A model generated the notes under the pieces. The model did no database searches. It was not told the origin of the DNA and was given only the letters and a program-made list of their open reading frames with translations. The translations under genes were made by a program, and so were the position numbers. Below are positions 1 through 10,226 of a stretch of DNA of 64,000 nt, piece after piece; the stretch's first letter is position 1, and each line of letters starts with the position of its first letter. Source of the stretch: Anastatus disparis (lineage: Eukaryota > Arthropoda > Insecta > Hymenoptera > Eupelmidae); NCBI GenBank assembly GCA_017163975.1, contig JAFFSR010000035.1, forward strand, positions 1,399,001 to 1,463,000, read 5' to 3'.

Positions 1-350
1 GAGGATCCAGACTCGTTTCACGACAGTGAAGTGAGTCAGCGTGGCTCCACCGTGGAGAGTGATCTTGTGAGCCCATTCAATGACAAGGTTAGCCAAATGA
101 CAGTCTTTTAAGATAATGGGCGAATGCCGTTCAGTGAAGGAGAGATTGGATGCTTGGAGTCTTTCTCCTACTCTCAAAGTGGGAGCCTGCCTGCCTTCAT
201 CGTCCAGAAATAGATCTAACGGTGGAAAGCGGTTAGACTCGCTGCGGTACTCTCCTTTACGGAGTCTGCTTATCTCCCCGGAAAAGTAAACTCGTTGTGA
301 CAGTTGAACACATCGAATGAAGGCGCGATTGAATTTGTGAGGTTGGAGAG
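1..350 (-). pseudogene. BEL-1 integrase, N-terminal part (partial at window edge)
   Basis: An open minus-strand frame runs from about 350 to base 1. It contains the BEL/Pao run that leads into the integrase zinc-binding domain: FLDDEGRQAPTLRVGERLQ, then RHSPIILKDCH and HKITLHGGATLTH. The spaced His residues correspond to the His side of the HHCC finger; the Cys pair and the DDE core would lie beyond the window. The frame is open here, but the upstream RNase H is broken, so it is scored as part of a dead element. Confidence 0.75.
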
Positions 351-564
351 CAGAGCGTAGGGATAACCGGTTGTCTTATTTAAGAAGTCCGCGCCATCGC
401 AGACATCGTGCCATTGTACAATTCATTCGGGATAAGCTAGAAAATTAGTGAGAGAAGTCCTCGATGCATTGAACCTGATGAAGCTGAACGTGCAGTCGTT
501 TCTCAGAGATGGGTTGGTCGTGCAAAGAGATGTCATCCAAGGTTGGCCAGAAGTCAGGTGACCG

Positions 565-1480
565 GTCGAGCCAAGCTGGGCTGCACCACCAGAGATCAGA
601 CTGCTGGAGTTCCTTGAGTTTCATCCCTCTTGAAACTATGTCTGCTAGATTCTCTGAAGAAGGAACGTAGTGCCATCAGTCCTCCGGAATACCCATCTGG
701 ATTTTAGCTACGCGGTGAGATACAAGTGCAGTCCAGTTTGATGGCTCTGCTCACAGCCTGGCAAGCACTATTGTAGAGTCTTACCATGCATCTATGGACG
801 ATGGTAAGCGGTGTAATCCTTGGAGTACCCTTTGGATGGTTCTAGTTAGTAAGACTGCGGCACATAATTTTAGTCTGGGGATGGTCGTGGGTTTAACTAG
901 AGCCACTCGAGTCCTAGAGGTTAACAATTGAGTTTGAATTTGACCGTTCGGAAGAGGCCGAACTATCTGTCTTTGTCTAATAGTGTTTTTCATTATTTTG
1001 TAAACAACATTGGCTGTAACACGAAAAAAATGGCAGCCCCCGCTAGATACTGGTATAATGGTTAAATTTTATGATAAGAACAAAATAATCTAATCATGTA
1101 GTTTTTGAATAATATGAGATCTACCAAAAAAGATAGGTTATATTTTAGATTTTCAGTAGGTCTCATATTATTCAAAAATCACGTGATAAAATTATTTTGT
1201 TCTTATTATAAAATTTATCTATAATACTAGTATCTAGCGAGGCCTGCTATTTTTTTAGTGTTACAACCAATGGTGTTATATAAATGATGAAAAACACTAT
1301 TAGACAAGGACAGATAATTTGGCCTGCTCTTAACCCCTGTAATTCTTGTGTACACAGCCACTGCGTAAGCCATCTGGCTAGCATCAGCAAATCCGTGAAT
1401 TTCAATAATAGAATCTGATGAGGATCCCAACCACCGTGCAATCCTGACCGTAGAGACGCGCTGCAGATCGCTGGTCAATT
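565..1480 (-). pseudogene. BEL-1 RNase H domain split by a MITE
   Basis: The first half (1480 to 1334) carries HGFADASQMAYA, the RNase H region with its first catalytic Asp. The second half (946 to about 565) carries PRLKLCAAVLLTR (Glu position replaced by Lys), then DSTIVLA and further RNase H sequence with at least two in-frame stops. Between them is the 379-bp MITE at 951-1329. The related fragment at 5545-5898 has the same protein region uninterrupted and keeps PRLELCAAVLLTR, which confirms the break as an insertion. Confidence 0.8.
951..1329. mobile_element. Hairpin MITE family A, copy 1 (TTAA target), inside BEL-1 RNase H
   Basis: The two halves are inverted repeats of one another. The right end reads GGCCTGCTC before TTAA (1330-1333); the left end reads GAAGAGGCC after TTCG (947-950), a decayed TTAA. 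The BEL fragment at 5581-5620 has the matching unoccupied site, a single TTAA at 5603-5606. The terminus AGCAGGCC followed by CTGTCCTTGTCTAAT is shared with copies at 52915 and 57999. No ORF. TTAA use suggests mobilisation by a piggyBac-like or other TTAA-specific transposase; the family is not identified. Confidence 0.85.
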
Positions 1481-1796
1481 CGGCCCATGACTTAAAGAGG
1501 TGGAGAGGAAGGGGCTCATCCCAATCAATCTTCCGTTTTCATAATTTTTGCAACATAATCTTGACCCTGATTGTAAGAGGGCTCAGGAATCCAATGGGAT
1601 CGAAGAGTCGGGAGATCATTGATAGGAGATCTCTTTTGGTGTTAGAGCAGGACAGCGGTTTGGATGGTGAAGTAAATTGGATGAAATCTGATACTGGATC
1701 CCAGGACATTCCTGGTGCCTGAATTGGAGAGGCACTCGAGAAATCCTTCCATTTTGGGCGTAGGAGAACTTCCTTTGAGAGATCGTGTAATAGAGA

Positions 1797-2783
1797 TTAA
1801 GAGTTGGAAACCCACTTATGAAGCTGAAAACCACTAGATCGCAGTAAGGAGGTGAGCTCATCTCTTAATGATATGGTCTCAGATCCATTCTCCGCTCCAG
1901 TTACGATGTCATCGACGTATGTATTATGCTTCAGGACTTCGCTAGCATCGGGGAAATTAATGGATTCATTTTGTGCCAACTGCAACAGCGTCCGAATAGC
2001 TAAGTATGGTGCGCAGGAGAAACTATACGTCACGGTGAGGAGTTGGTAGTGACCCAAGCTGCTGTCCTCCCGCGATTGCCAAAGTATACGCTGAAGATCA
2101 ACATCCCGTTCATCAACACGCACTTGTCGATACATTTTGGCTATATCACAACAAAAGGCGTAGCGATGAAACCTCCATCGCGTCATTATCGTGGCCAGGT
2201 CCCTCTGTAGCGGTGGTCCGGTGTACAGAACGTCGTCCAATGATATGCCTGCCTTTGTTTTCGACGAGGCATTAAAAACGACTCGGAGTTCTTTGCATGA
2301 GTCCGACTTTTGCCAGACTTCATGGTGAGGAACATAGTAAACTGGGGTTATAACAGATCGCAGTTGAGCAGGATCGCATCTTCTCATGTGTCCGTCTTCT
2401 TCATAACTACACATAAAGGCGTGATACTCCTTCTCCAAGTCCTTAGGCATTCGCTTTTGGAGTCGCTGGATTTGATAAGCGGCCGTTGGGAGGTTGTCCC
2501 TGAGCTTAGGAAGTAAATGAGACTTGACTGGAAGCGGCACTGTGCATCTCTCGTCTGAACCTCGTCTACAGCTGTTAAGAAACAGCTCTTCACATATTTG
2601 GTCGTCTTTAGACATCAAAGTCTCCGTTGGCACCTCTTCTAATTCCAAAAATCGTCTTAGAAGCTCGTTGAATTCCTCTTGAAGAAAGATTGGAGCGCTG
2701 AAAGTGCTTAAATTAGATGTTTCTGGATGTCCGTGCTCGGTTTGAACGGAGATGATCCAGCCTAAATGAGTTTCTTGAGCCAC
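1797..2783 (-). CDS. BEL-1 reverse transcriptase (open 328-codon frame within broken pol)
   Basis: This open frame encodes a BEL/Pao reverse transcriptase fragment. About residues 155-175 hold KELRVVFNASSKTKAGISL, residues 215-225 hold CCDIAKMYRQVRV (palm motif A with catalytic Asp), and about residues 290-297 hold YVDDIVTG (motif C with both catalytic Asp). The N-terminal part continues the linker from the protease, so the Met at 2783 is not a natural start; upstream sequence is in frame with the protease region. The domain looks structurally complete, but gag, protease and RNase H of the same element are disrupted, so it cannot make a working element by itself. Confidence 0.85.
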   Translation of the reverse strand: MAQETHLGWIISVQTEHGHPETSNLSTFSAPIFLQEEFNELLRRFLELEEVPTETLMSKDDQICEELFLNSCRRGSDERCTVPLPVKSHLLPKLRDNLPTAAYQIQRLQKRMPKDLEKEYHAFMCSYEEDGHMRRCDPAQLRSVITPVYYVPHHEVWQKSDSCKELRVVFNASSKTKAGISLDDVLYTGPPLQRDLATIMTRWRFHRYAFCCDIAKMYRQVRVDERDVDLQRILWQSREDSSLGHYQLLTVTYSFSCAPYLAIRTLLQLAQNESINFPDASEVLKHNTYVDDIVTGAENGSETISLRDELTSLLRSSGFQLHKWVSNS

Positions 2784-3224
2784 TGGTGTTTGAGGTGGAC
2801 CAAGTTTGAGTCCAGGAAGAATTATCGATCCATACAGATCGGTGCCGATTAATATTTCTACTTTCCCAGGCTTGAAATAGTCAGGATCGGATAACGTTAT
2901 CCCTTGAAGATGTGGCCAATTTGATCTTCCAAGTGTGAATCTTGGAGTGCGAATGTCCAGGTGTCGCAGTACGTATGCTGAGGTTGTGATGACGTTATCG
3001 TATAGAATAAGCTGTATAAGGATTTTGCGCCGGGAGAAGGTGACATGATGACCTCTTATTGCGCAGACCTCAAGATTGACTCATTGATATGTGGCTCCGA
3101 GTTTCTGGGCCAAAATTAAATCGATGAAGGTTGCCTCTGAGCCTTGATCGAGAAGACCCCTGACCACTAGCGTTTGACCTTCTGGTATTGAGATGGAGAC
3201 GTGCACAGTGGCTAATAGCACTGG
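2784..3224 (-). pseudogene. BEL-1 aspartic protease region
   Basis: Between the gag zinc knuckle and the reverse transcriptase the minus strand encodes a retropepsin-like stretch with GLLDQGSEATFIDLILAQKL, matching the active-site loop of BEL/Pao proteases (D-x-G with following Ser), then a second segment containing KPGKVEILIGTDLYGSII typical of the flap and C-terminal part. A TGA stop at 3081-3083 interrupts the frame shortly after the active-site loop. Confidence 0.75.
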
Positions 3225-4360
3225 TCATCGTGTTAAGGATGACTGCACTGTGAGTGGATTATTTGAGTCAGCATCTGGGCGTATCCGTTTGGTGGCATTC
3301 TCGGTTGGTGAGGATGATGCCTTCCTTTTCTGCAGAGCATGGAGGGTGGTGTAATGATGAGCTTGGCATGTTTGGCACGTTTTCTTGGAGGGACAATTTT
3401 GTGCTCTGTGTCCTGAGTGGAGGCAATTCATACAGAGTCTCAGTCGTAATACTATTAATTTCCATCGGTCGGCATTTCCACGTAGATACTCGGGGCAGCG
3501 ACCAAGATAATGATCTTGGTTGCAAGATGGGCAGATTACCGATCGGGTTGCAGTTGCGAATGATCGGAGTTGGCGTGCTGGAGGGTTCATACTCCGGTTC
3601 GATCCGTGTCGTCCGAGGCCCAAGGGCTCTCCTTGACTGGGTTTCGAGTATTTGATGGTTTTCAGAGCGCGAATGCGGCTTTGAATATAACTTTCTAGTT
3701 CTTCATAGGTGGGAAAACGTTCTTGCTCTCCGAGGTTCCGTTCCCAATCTTTCCTGGACACAGGATCCATGGCTCTTACACAAAAGAAAACAAAGATGTA
3801 ATCCCAAGTCTCTATCGGTCGACTGATGGCTCGTAACGATTCACGATTGGATTGGATAATGTCCACTAAAGTCTGGAGGTCACCGGCATCTTTTTTTACC
3901 AAGACTTCAAGGAACAAAGAGCATTGAGGTGAATCAATGTTATGAGTCGCGTACTGTCGTACTTCTTGAGTAGAATCTGCCAGGCGATAGAGTAGTTCGT
4001 GGCTATAGTTGAGAGATGCTTGATGGCCATCAGTGCTGGCCCATTGAGTGAAGTTTTGAGGAAATATAGTCTTTGGACATCTGTAAGCGATGAGTCTTGA
4101 TCAATTAATGAAAGGAACATGTCCCTGAAGGATTCCCAATCCTCTTGATGGCCTGAGAAGGTTGGAGGCACAATCCGCGGGAGGTGACTTCTAGGTGGAG
4201 CAGCAGGAGCTTGAATTCCGAAAGGTTTCCTCGCGGATAAGCGCTCCAAAGCATCATATAAACTCCCAAAGATACGGTTGTATTCTCGTTGAGTAGTAGC
4301 ATAAGTGTCATTTTGAAAGTATGGATAATGACGCAATGAGGATCTTTTAGCTAGTGACAT
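3225..4360 (-). pseudogene. BEL-1 gag with zinc knuckle
   Basis: Two overlapping minus frames make one gag. The N-terminal frame (4360-3896, 154 codons) has the BEL gag core PTFSGHQEDWESFRDMFLSL and LTDVQRLYFLKTSL. The second frame (3917-3225) continues it with the conserved AMDPVSRKDWERNLG and EELESYIQSRIRAL segments and ends with knuckles C-x2-C-x4-H-x4-C (CMNCLHSGHRAQNC) and CQTCQAHHYTTLH. A single frameshift near 3900 separates the two parts. Confidence 0.85.
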
Positions 4361-4380
4361 CCTGAATCGCCTCTTTAAAG

Positions 4381-4880
4381 GTAGAGATTTGGCTTTGACT
4401 TCTGATGATGATTATTTTAGAAGAGGGAATGTTTCCAGGGACATCGTGCTGAAACAAAAGATTGTAGAGGCCTAAAAACGACAAAGCGGTATGTGGCATA
4501 AGATGCCTCGCCCGTCCTGTTATTGTAAATGTTACTTATTATTCAGACAGTTTGAAAAAATTGATAATTTATAAACACATTCATAAACCCATAATCATGT
4601 ACAACAAGTTTTCGATTCAGTGAGAAAGAAATGATTTAATAAAATTGTAATCTAGTTCTAATAAATCCTTTTCATGTAACAATTTATTCACAAAACTTGA
4701 TCTCATAATTATGTTCTTAATATATATAAGTCCCCCCCCTTTGTAAATCTTCAAAAAAAAAAAAAATTTTGCGATGCTTCAAAAAATTTTGATTTTAACG
4801 TCAAAATCAAAATTTATTAAAGCCTCATTCTCGATTTTATACAAATAAACTCATATCAACCGTAATAAATAAAGAATGTG
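4381..4880. other. Unassigned AT-rich DNA between BEL-1 gag and a SINE
   Basis: No gene is seen. This is where the 5' leader and LTR of BEL-1 should begin, but without the partner LTR in the window no LTR boundary can be called. It contains homopolymer tracts (C8 near 4732, A13 near 4753). Confidence 0.5.
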
Positions 4881-5088
4881 AGTCGGTCTGTGGCTCATTC
4901 GGTAAAGCGTTGGATTCGTAATCTCGAGGTTCCGAGTTCGAATCCCGCTTTCGGCCGATTGATACAAGCACCTCTGTACGTTACATGTGCTTTGTTCACC
5001 AACACACTTACGAGCTCCGTCGCTGATTAGCATAGCAATAATAGCATAGCATAAATATAGCGACGTTAAAAAAAAAAAAAAAAAAAAA
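4881..5088 (+). repeat. tRNA-derived SINE with poly-A tail and 12-bp target duplication
   Basis: The head looks like a tRNA with internal RNA polymerase III promoter: A-box-like TGGCTCATTCGG (from 4890) and B box GAGTTCGAATCCC (from 4934). The anticodon-loop position reads TTCGTAA, but anticodon and T stems do not pair well, so it is not a working tRNA. A unique body of about 110 bp follows, then a tract of about 20 A (5068-5088). AAATAAAGAATG flanks the insert on both sides (4867-4878 and 5086-5097), a target duplication typical of LINE-driven insertion. Confidence 0.85.
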
Positions 5089-5544
5089 TAAAGAATGAAT
5101 CAATATTTTTAATCTTGAAGCGCGAGTCAAATTTTATTGAAACATCATATTTAATTAAGCAAAAACCTACAAATTATAAAAATTTAATCGAAATTGTTCG
5201 AAAACAACGCTTATCGTATTACAGAAAAAACGCAGGAAGCATACGTAGATGATGCTCCGCCAAGCTGGGCCGTGCCACCAGAGATCAGACTGCTGGAGTT
5301 CCTCGAGTTCCATCCCTCTTGAAGCTATGTCTGCTGAATTCTCAGATTTCATCTGATTTACTTCACTTTTCAAACCGCTGTCCTGCTCTAACACCAAAAG
5401 AGATCTCCTATCAATGATCTCCCGACTCTTTGATCCCATTGGATTCCTGAGCCCTCTTACAATCAGGGCCAAGATTATGTTGCAAAAATTATGAAAACGG
5501 AAGATTGATTGGGATGAGCCCCTTCCTCTCCACCTCTTTAAGTC

Positions 5545-5898
5545 ATGGGCCAAATTCACCAGATGGCTTACGCAGTGGCTGTGTACACAAGAATTATAGG
5601 GGTTAACGGTCAAATTCAAACTAAATTGTTAACCTCTAGGACTCGAGTGGCTCCAGTTAAACCCGTGACCGTCCCCAGACTGGAATTATGTGCCGCAGTC
5701 TTACTGACTAGAACCATCCAAAGGGTACTCCAAGAATTACACTGCTTACCATCGTCCATAGATGCATGGTCAGACTCTACAATAGTGCTTGCCTGGCTGC
5801 AAGCAGAGCGATCAAACTGGACTGCATTCGTATCTCACCGCGTAGCTGAAATCCAGATGGGTATTCCAGAGGACCGATGGCGCTACGTTCCCTCTTGG
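5545..5898 (+). pseudogene. BEL RNase H domain, uninterrupted copy
   Basis: The plus strand encodes a BEL/Pao RNase H segment. MAYAVAVYTR is at the start, PRLELCAAVLLTRTIQRVL carries the catalytic Glu region, and DAWSDSTIVLAWLQ carries the third catalytic Asp, followed by WTAFVSHRVAEIQ and the RYVPS connection. It matches the disrupted RNase H of BEL-1, but the MITE site is empty. The first catalytic Asp region (HGFADAS) is degenerate upstream, and the frame runs on into tandem repeats instead of integrase, so it is a fragment. Confidence 0.8.
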
Positions 5899-6135
5899 GA
5901 CAACAGACAACTTAAGAGCTTTAGAAAAAGTCGGGAAGCACGTGTCGACGTTACTTCGTCTGTCCTCTCTTTCGAGTAACAGACAACTTAAGAGCATTCG
6001 AAAAAAGGCGGGAAGCGTGTGTGGACACTGCTTCGTCTATCCTCTCTGTCGAGCGGTAGACAACTTGAGAGCCTTAGAAAAAAGGCGGAAAGTACGCGTC
6101 GGAATCAACACTCTCCTCTCTTCCTCTTGGAGCAT
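5898..6135 (+). repeat. 77-bp tandem repeat, three copies
   Basis: Three diverged units start with AGACAACTTAAGAGC-like sequence at about 5905, 5982 and 6058 and include CTTCGTCTATCCTCTCT. Spacing is 77 and 76 bp. They lie exactly where homology to RNase H stops and end just before the primer-binding-like site at 6138. Confidence 0.8.
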
Positions 6136-6137
6136 CC

Positions 6138-6632
6138 GGCTCGAAGGACCAGAAAAATGTATGATTGGGAGCCAGGAAAGGTGAAGAGAAAAAGAAAGAA
6201 TGTGAAACGCACGTAAATTAAAATCTTAATTTTATTAGAAATCAACACAAAAACTGGAAACACTGTATTAACTGAAAACTACAAAAAAACTGAAAGGAAC
6301 ACTTGCTCACTTGAAAAATAATAAATTAAAAACTCAGTTTCTCGGTAAATCGGTGACTGACCGGTTACGTTGCTCATGAGAGACTGACAGCCTCGGATCG
6401 CACGCAACCCTCAAGACCCCTCCAATCCCCACCCCTCATGCGCAGAACAAAAAACTTACGCGGAGAGCATCCGAATAATTACAAAATATATGTTTGCTGT
6501 GTTTTTTGTTGCGAAGTTGCCTTATATCACATTCTCACATTCTACACACATACTTTAATCTACTTTAAGCTACTACATCAATTTCAACAGTCTCGACTTT
6601 TTTTTACTTTTCTTGGTTACTATATTCACTGT
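6138..6632 (-). repeat. Probable BEL-family primer-binding site and LTR remnant
   Basis: GGCTCGAAGGACCA at 6138-6151 reads TGGTCCTTCGAGCC on the minus strand, a sequence complementary to a tRNA 3' end with CCA. The same 14-mer lies beside the BEL-2 right LTR (17174-17187). Here a TGTATG follows at 6158, as at the BEL-2 LTR edge (17196), so an LTR probably begins there. Its far end cannot be fixed because no partner LTR is present. Confidence 0.5.
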
Positions 6633-6636
6633 TACT

Positions 6637-7503
6637 TGTAACATGGTGGATTTTCCATCCACATGTTATATTTGTACATAGATACCTACTATACCGGCGA
6701 AGAGCCTTATAAGTAGGATTTTAACTTATATATAGCAGTGCGGCATTGGCTCGGTGAATAGAGCACGTGCCTGGAGATCTCGAGGAGAGGGGTTCGCGCC
6801 CGGTGTCCGCTTATTTTTTAATTCAAAAAGTCTCATGTTTCAATGGCGCCCAAAAAAATAACCCACTGGAGCAACCATAGAGCATTTTAAAATTTAGCAT
6901 TAAAGTTATTAGCATTAAGCAGAGCGAGCAGAGCAAGTAGCAGTAGCAGTTATGACGAAATTATCGGTTCCACCGAAGTACTTTCGTGTGGGGGGGAGGA
7001 GAGCAGAGCGAGCAGAGCAAGTATGACGAAATTATCGGTTCCACCGAAGTACTTTCGTGTGGTGGGGGGATTGTAACATGGTGGATTTTCCATCCACATG
7101 TTATATTTGTACATAGATACCTACTATACCGGCGAAGAGCCTTATAAGTAGAATTTCAACTTGTATATAGCAGTGCGGCATTGGCTCGGTGAATAGAGCT
7201 CGTGCCTGGAGATCTCGAGGAGCGGGGCTCGCGCCCGGTGTCCGCTTATTTTTTAATTCAAAAAGTCTCATGTTTCGGGCCTCACGTTGGGCGCCATTGA
7301 AACATGAGACTTTTTGAATTAAAAAATAAGCGGACACCGGGCGCGAACCCCGCTCCTCGAGATCTCCAGGCACGAGCTCTATTCACCGAGCCAATGCCGC
7401 ACTGCTATATACAAGTTAAAATCCTACTTATAAGGCTCTTCGCTGGTATAGTAGGTATCTATGTACAAATATAACATGTGGATGGAAAATCCACCATGTT
7501 ACA
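6637..7503. mobile_element. Fold-back element with tRNA-like segments in its arms
   Basis: The ends are inverted: TGTAACATGGTGGATTTTCC at 6637 and its complement ending at 7503, flanked by TACT on both sides (6633-6636, 7504-7507). The left arm sequence occurs twice as direct copies (6637 to about 6845 and about 7073-7265), and the inverted arm spans about 7285-7503. Each arm holds a tRNA-like stretch with B box GGTTCGCGCCC (or a one-base variant). A smaller direct repeat, TTATCGGTTCCACCGAAGTA, occurs at about 6959 and 7031. No protein coding seen. Confidence 0.8.
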
Positions 7504-7693
7504 TACTTTTTAGTCTTATAATCATTCGCCATTTTTTAACCCTCTTATTTCTTTATTTGAGCTTTATCCTTACTGTCTTCTATTACCTTTGGCTAATATT
7601 CTCTAATGTAAAAAATATAAAATAATTGCGATTGTAAGAAACGTTATATAATCAATATAATTTAAAAAATTCATTATTTTTATTACAGACATT

Positions 7694-8790
7694 ATGTCAG
7701 CTGAAACCAGTAAGAATGATAAAAATATCACGAATCCCGATAAGAAAATAAAGCGCGACGAGGAAAAATGTATTAGATGTTCAAAATAGATGCGGAAAAT
7801 GGCAAAATCAAGAGCACACGTAGTTACTAATTCAAATGAGAAAGTAGTATATTATTCAGTTAAACTAGAGAAACTAGTTAATATTGGTGATACCTTATGT
7901 TATGATTGCCACCATTCTAATTTATGCTAAGAACTATCAAAGAAAAAAATTGACTGAAAAAAATATCAAACTAAATTAAATGAGCAGGATACTCAACAAT
8001 CACCACAATCTGCTTCCTCTAGTCAGACTTCGACTCAAGCATCTACAGAACCTGGCTCAATAGAGTTACCACCAAAAGTAATAGAATGCATAATTATGCC
8101 CTTTCACAGATCTGTATCGACTCACGCATAATGTTTTATTTGTTATCAAATAGATAATCTATCTACTATTTCTGATGAATCTCGTCTTCAAGCTTTTGCT
8201 GCTAGACAAATTGTGGAATTGCTTGTTGTTTAAACAACATGTTTGGGAAAAGACTAAACAGTGACATCGATATGGTAGATGAGGTTATAGCAAGTATGTC
8301 TGCATTGACAAAGGATGTCGATAAACTTGCCGAAGAAGTCATTGCCAAACGCTGGTCCAGTCAGAAAACCAGGTTAATGAGAATATCTAGCGATAAGTTG
8401 TTAGATTTTCCAGAAATTTCAATTAGAGACTTGAAAATTCTTTTTACTAAAAGCTATCAATTGTCCAAAGCCGTTTCGTATTTAGCTGCAATTATTGACA
8501 CAGATGGTAATATTGATCTTATGTATATAAAATAAAACCCTGATGTTATCCAGTTTAAAGTGAAGTTTCGTCATATAAGTAGGAAGATGTACAAATGCTA
8601 CATCAAGTATAAACCTAATTCAATTGGGACTTTGGGAATAATTGGATATTGCTGTGACTGTGCTAATAGGCTGCAAACAGTAGGATGTTGCTCGCATATA
8701 GCAGTATTAATTTATTATCTCTCACACGCTAGATACCTCCCGAAAATTGGAAGATTAGCTAAAATTTTAAATGATATATTTTTGAATTAG
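7694..8790 (+). pseudogene. Relic of a DDE (DDE_Tnp_4-like) transposase with SWIM-like C-terminus
   Basis: From ATG 7694 the frame has C-x2-C pairs (CIRCSK, then LCYDCHHSNLC), a Ser/Gln-rich linker, and FHRSVSTHA-CFIC with ESRLQAFAARQI, a motif set I associate with N-termini of an arthropod transposase family. From 8239 a second frame gives SDKLLDFPEISIRDLKILF and YQLSKAVSYL; then from 8560 a frame with YKCYIKYKPN, GYCCDCANRLQTVGCCSHIA and YYLSHARYL, a C-x-C...C-x-H SWIM-like zinc motif. Several stops break it, and the DDE catalytic centre is missing, suggesting an internal deletion. Family assignment is from memory of motifs. Confidence 0.6.
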
Positions 8791-9666
8791 AAATTGACTT
8801 AAAAATTGAACTTGAGCCAGTCATAGAAGAAGATAGCGACGAAGACTGAATTTTGTTAATTTTATGTTCAGAAATAAATATTTATGATTTTTCTAATAAA
8901 GTGTAAATAAAATGTAAAATAAATAAATGATAAAAATATCCATTCCATCAAAATTATTTCTAGTCGTTTTGATATTGTGTGAAAATTATAATATTACTAA
9001 CAAGGACAATTTTTATTAAATCACATTATTTTCTATCAGTTTCAACATCTGATGAACAATTAATCAATACTCATAAGTAGTAGAATTATGAACTTCTTAA
9101 GGTAAAGAATAGTTTTCTTTAGCATTAAAAAGTATGAAAACATCTATTTATTATAAGATAGTAAAATCGTAGCTAACTAAATCGTGTTTAATATTTTAAA
9201 TTCCATGAAACATCAAATCGACTATTAAAATCAGATCTGTGAAGTAGGTTTGAGCTTATAGATTTTTTATTTTGCTTTTGATAATCTAATGTAATTTGAA
9301 AATTAATTACAAAAAAAGAATATGATTCACTAAACGAATTATCTGACGTATTTTAAAAATGACGTAATTAGTGATCATTAAATGATAAAAATTAACTTGC
9401 AAAAACAAGTTTTTTGAGGTTAGGAATTTCGCTATAGTTTATGTTGATTTTTGATGGGAAATCGGGGCCAGTTGTTTCTAATTTGATGGAAAAAAATCAA
9501 AACGTTACAAAAAAATTGGTAAAAAAGAGACAAAAATAGCAAAAAAGTGGTTTTTAACATTTTTAGGTTAGAACCACCACTTGAAAAAATCTGAAAATAT
9601 TCATGCAATTAGAAAATTTGTCAAACTAGACAAAAAAATATTATTTTCTCGTAAACTCAAAAATTA
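8791..9666. other. AT-rich spacer, nothing recognised
   Basis: There is no ORF of note and no convincing repeat in this stretch between the transposase relic and BEL-2. It ends in GCACT (9667-9671), the left target duplication of BEL-2. Confidence 0.5.
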
Positions 9667-9671
9667 GCACT

Positions 9672-10155
9672 TGTATGCGCTTTTTAGAAATTTTAATTAT
9701 TTTAATAACAATGTGTAGACTGTATCCTTATGGTTAATTAATCCTTTTGAATTTACTTAAACCGCACACACACACACAGAACAATAGTGAACACGCAGGT
9801 TAAATAAATTGACTTTTTCTGTATCAAGTTCTATAATTTATTTATTTTTAATTACAGACGTAGGTTTCTTTAATAAATATAAAGTTCTATCTTGCTTTAT
9901 TTAAATTATATTATAATTAACAAAAATTTTAAAAGTGTTTGCTAGTGGGTGAAAATTTGGTATGAGACAATATCACGTGTTTATGTTTTGTTCTAAGTGA
10001 TGAGATAATGTGAGTTGTGTTCTCTCTTAGAGCGCCCGCTGCTAAGTAACTAGATCGCGTGGCTTATTTATATGCACAGCTAAAAGAAAAACGTGGTCAC
10101 GATATTCGACACGCTACAGGGCTTGCAAAAGTAAGAAAAGGTAGTGGCGCGAACA
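9672..10155 (-). repeat. BEL-2 3' LTR (uninterrupted)
   Basis: This 484-bp LTR matches the right LTR with several visible substitutions. It contains a short CA repeat (9766-9778) and the unoccupied CXC target TAT at 9729-9731. On the minus strand it begins TGTTCGCGCC. Confidence 0.88.
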
Positions 10156-10226
10156 TAAGTTAATTAATGCCCGCCATGAATTCGTTGCAAACCGAATTTA
10201 TTTAGAGACAACCAAGTTGATACTGA

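Larger units (their letters stand above)
1..4360 (-). mobile_element. BEL/Pao LTR retrotransposon BEL-1, internal part, truncated by window edge
   Basis: Read on the minus strand, the order is gag (3225-4360), aspartic protease (about 2784-3224), reverse transcriptase (1797-2783), RNase H (about 565-1480) and integrase (1 to about 350, leaving the window). Gag-PR-RT-RNaseH-IN is the BEL/Pao order, and the RT motif is YVDD. A frameshift lies in gag near 3900, a stop in protease at 3081-3083, at least two stops in RNase H, and a hairpin MITE at 951-1329. I could not define an LTR to the right of gag (4361-4880), so the element end there is unknown. Confidence 0.9.
5240..6151. mobile_element. 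Rearranged BEL-1-family fragment
   Basis: About 5265-5345 is in the same orientation as, and resembles, 570-650 of BEL-1 (RNase H tail). From about 5346 the orientation flips: the plus strand now matches the reverse complement of about 1350-1690 (RT tail into RNase H). The homology stops at about 5897, within the codons after RYVPS, and 77-bp tandem repeats follow. It is therefore a chimeric, internally inverted copy, useful as an outgroup that lacks the MITE of BEL-1. Confidence 0.75.

Noticed and set aside
4882..4957. A functional tRNA gene (Thr-CGT-like loop)
   Set aside because: Anticodon and T stems have several mismatches and a poly-A tail with target duplication follows, so it is the head of a SINE.
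7101..7373. 90-codon minus-strand ORF
   Set aside because: It lies across the centre of the fold-back element and reads through a tRNA-like segment.
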